Assembly (NCBI RefSeq): GCF_000005505.3 | Contig: NC_016133.3 | Coordinates: 41,443,237 to 41,507,236, forward strand | Length of the DNA: 64,000 nucleotides | From: Brachypodium distachyon | Lineage: Eukaryota; Streptophyta; Magnoliopsida; Poales; Poaceae | Direction of reading: 5' to 3' | Shown here: piece by piece, positions 62,757 to 64,000 of the stretch | Layout of the letters: each line of letters starts with the position of its first letter | Numbering within the stretch: the first letter of the stretch is position 1 | Translations under genes and position numbers: made by a program | The notes under the pieces: model-generated | Seen by the model: the letters and a program-made list of their open reading frames with translations, nothing else | What the model was told of the DNA's origin: nothing | Databases searched by the model: none

Positions 62757-62837
62757 GATGCACGCTAGCCGCTTGAGGAGAGGGGCGATCGAGAGCGTTG
62801 TACGTGTGTGGGAATGATGAGGCGATCAGGGCGGGAT

Positions 62838-62845
62838 ACTTATAG
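62838..62845 (-). promoter_or_regulatory. Probable TATA box of the BURP gene
   Basis: Read on the minus strand, TATAAGTA lies about 85 bp upstream of the ATG at 62756. Good position and sequence for a plant TATA box. Confidence 0.6.
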
Positions 62846-62849
62846 GCCT

Positions 62850-63780
62850 AGTCGCGGCTCGCCGAGAAATGGGTCCATCTTATATGGACTAACTAGAGGA
62901 GTACTACGCCTCAAATGTATTGTTTAAAAAGTTGTGAAAAATCGAAATTCTTAGCGGGTTAAAACTAGAAAATCCTAGCAACATCGTAAAAGAAGAAACA
63001 TCCAATGTGCAAGAATGCTTAAAATGGGAGGGAGCCGAGCTCACTTGTTTGGAGGAGTAGATGTTCACATTCAGGACTGTGGCAAAATCTCGATATTTCG
63101 ATTATTTTCGTGGGTTGTAAGTAATTAAACAACATGTATACATTTTTTTTCTAAAATATCCCAAAGCTGGTGTATCATGCATTCGAAAAGAAGGTTACGT
63201 AGCAAAAAGCCCCGAGTGATGTACAGTAGATTTCATAATCTATACAATTTGTTTGACACAAGTCTTTGTAAATGACTCAACCGGTGGGGATGCTCCATCA
63301 TCTTTGGATTGCGACATTCTTGGGTATCAATTGCTGATTTCGTACAAAAATTTACTGACATTAGTAAACGGATAGCGTGTCAATATTTTTTTGTCATATT
63401 CACTTTTGTTCGGAGAGCACACGCAAGACGCAACCAAGTTGCACGGATCGGATGGCACATGGAAACGAACATATTTAGCCAAGCTAGCTTTGTTATTCCC
63501 GTATACGTCGACGGTGACACCAAACAGAAAGAACTCGGATGTGACTGTGAGGCGGGCGATCCGTGGCAGGCCAGAGAGAATAAAATCCTGGACGTGACAT
63601 CCGCTGATATCTCCTTCGTTTTGCATGCATGCGATGCGTGCGAAAAATCCTCCGATCCGGGGCGCACCGGCCGGCCGGCGTGGCCACTAGATGAGCGAGG
63701 TTCACGTCTATCGTGTTTGCTTTAGCTAGCTTGTCCCGAAGTGTTGCACATGAATATTGTGCTCGTTTTTTGCGTGGGTG
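62850..63780. other. Gene-free upstream flank of the BURP gene
   Basis: AT-rich to mixed sequence with short open frames only. No domain, RNA gene or clear transposon end was recognised. Confidence 0.5.
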
Positions 63781-63799
63781 AATGAGAGATCTGACCGAA

Positions 63800-64000
63800 G
63801 GACTGAATATTGTGCTCCAAATCCCTTTCCGTGCCTCCATCTATGCGGACGATGTTATTATTTTACTCAAACCTGATGATCAAGAGCTGAATGTGGTCTC
63901 TCTGATTTTGAACATCTTTGGCAAGGCAGCTGGACTCCGGACAAATTTCAATAAGAGTAGTTTCACTCCTATTTCTTGCAGTAATATTGATCTGGAGGGA
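63800..64000 (+). pseudogene. LINE reverse-transcriptase fragment, cut by the window edge
   Basis: The frame reads LQIPFRASIYADDVIIFLKP, then LNIFGKAAGLRTNFNKSS. It contains the YADD catalytic motif and the following thumb-side GLRTNFNKS block of plant LINE reverse transcriptases. It differs in sequence from the LINE at 12.1-17.6 kb (LLFADDSLLLL), so it is another element. The left boundary is unclear; the right part lies outside the window. Confidence 0.85.

Overview
This is a nuclear window from a grass, most likely a pooid (the wheat, barley, Brachypodium group). The evidence is canonical GT..AG introns, very GC-rich first exons, at least nine Stowaway MITEs with TA-CTCCCTCCG-type ends, and plant-specific families (KASH-type WIP, BURP, Sec14-nodulin, plant JmjC/FYR demethylase). 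Gene order resembles what I would expect of rice chromosome 8 around the CCoAOMT/tricin-synthase cluster, but that is an untested inference.

Layout. 0.6-10.4 kb: three tandem CCoAOMT-like O-methyltransferase genes, all plus strand. The middle one looks chimeric: promoter and exon 1 are of the third gene's type, while intron 1, exons 2-3 and 3' flank are of the first gene's type. A repeat-rich element (about 4.83-6.91 kb) lies between genes 2 and 3. 11.4-18.1 kb: MITEs and a decayed, 5'-truncated LINE with a 14-bp target duplication. 18.4-24.5 kb: a WIP-type nuclear-envelope KASH protein gene (+) converging on a WD40 gene (-). 24.8-32.5 kb: a transposon cluster (Stowaways, a MULE-like TIR element, a small Helitron, a tandem-repeat element, a hAT element with TSD, a possible Copia LTR scrap). 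33.1-39.0 kb: a JmjN/JmjC/C5HC2/FYRN-FYRC histone demethylase gene (+), with a probable frameshift near its end. 40.4-44.2 kb: a 14-exon Sec14-nodulin (SFH) gene (-). 46.0-47.2 kb: a Mutator-like element with perfect 9-bp TSD and GC-rich cargo (Pack-MULE candidate). 47.2-56.8 kb: about 9.6 kb with no gene that I can support. 57.5-62.8 kb: an EMP70/TM9SF gene (+) converging on a BURP-domain gene (-). The right edge carries a reverse-transcriptase fragment of another LINE.

The single-copy genes are unrelated housekeeping or regulatory genes (nuclear envelope, chromatin, lipid transfer, endomembrane, wall/apoplast). Only the O-methyltransferases form a functional cluster. They would methylate caffeoyl-CoA or flavonoid (tricin-type) vicinal hydroxyls with S-adenosylmethionine and a divalent metal. 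Splice models were built by hand from reading frame and GT/AG sites; all keep phase, but no transcripts were available.
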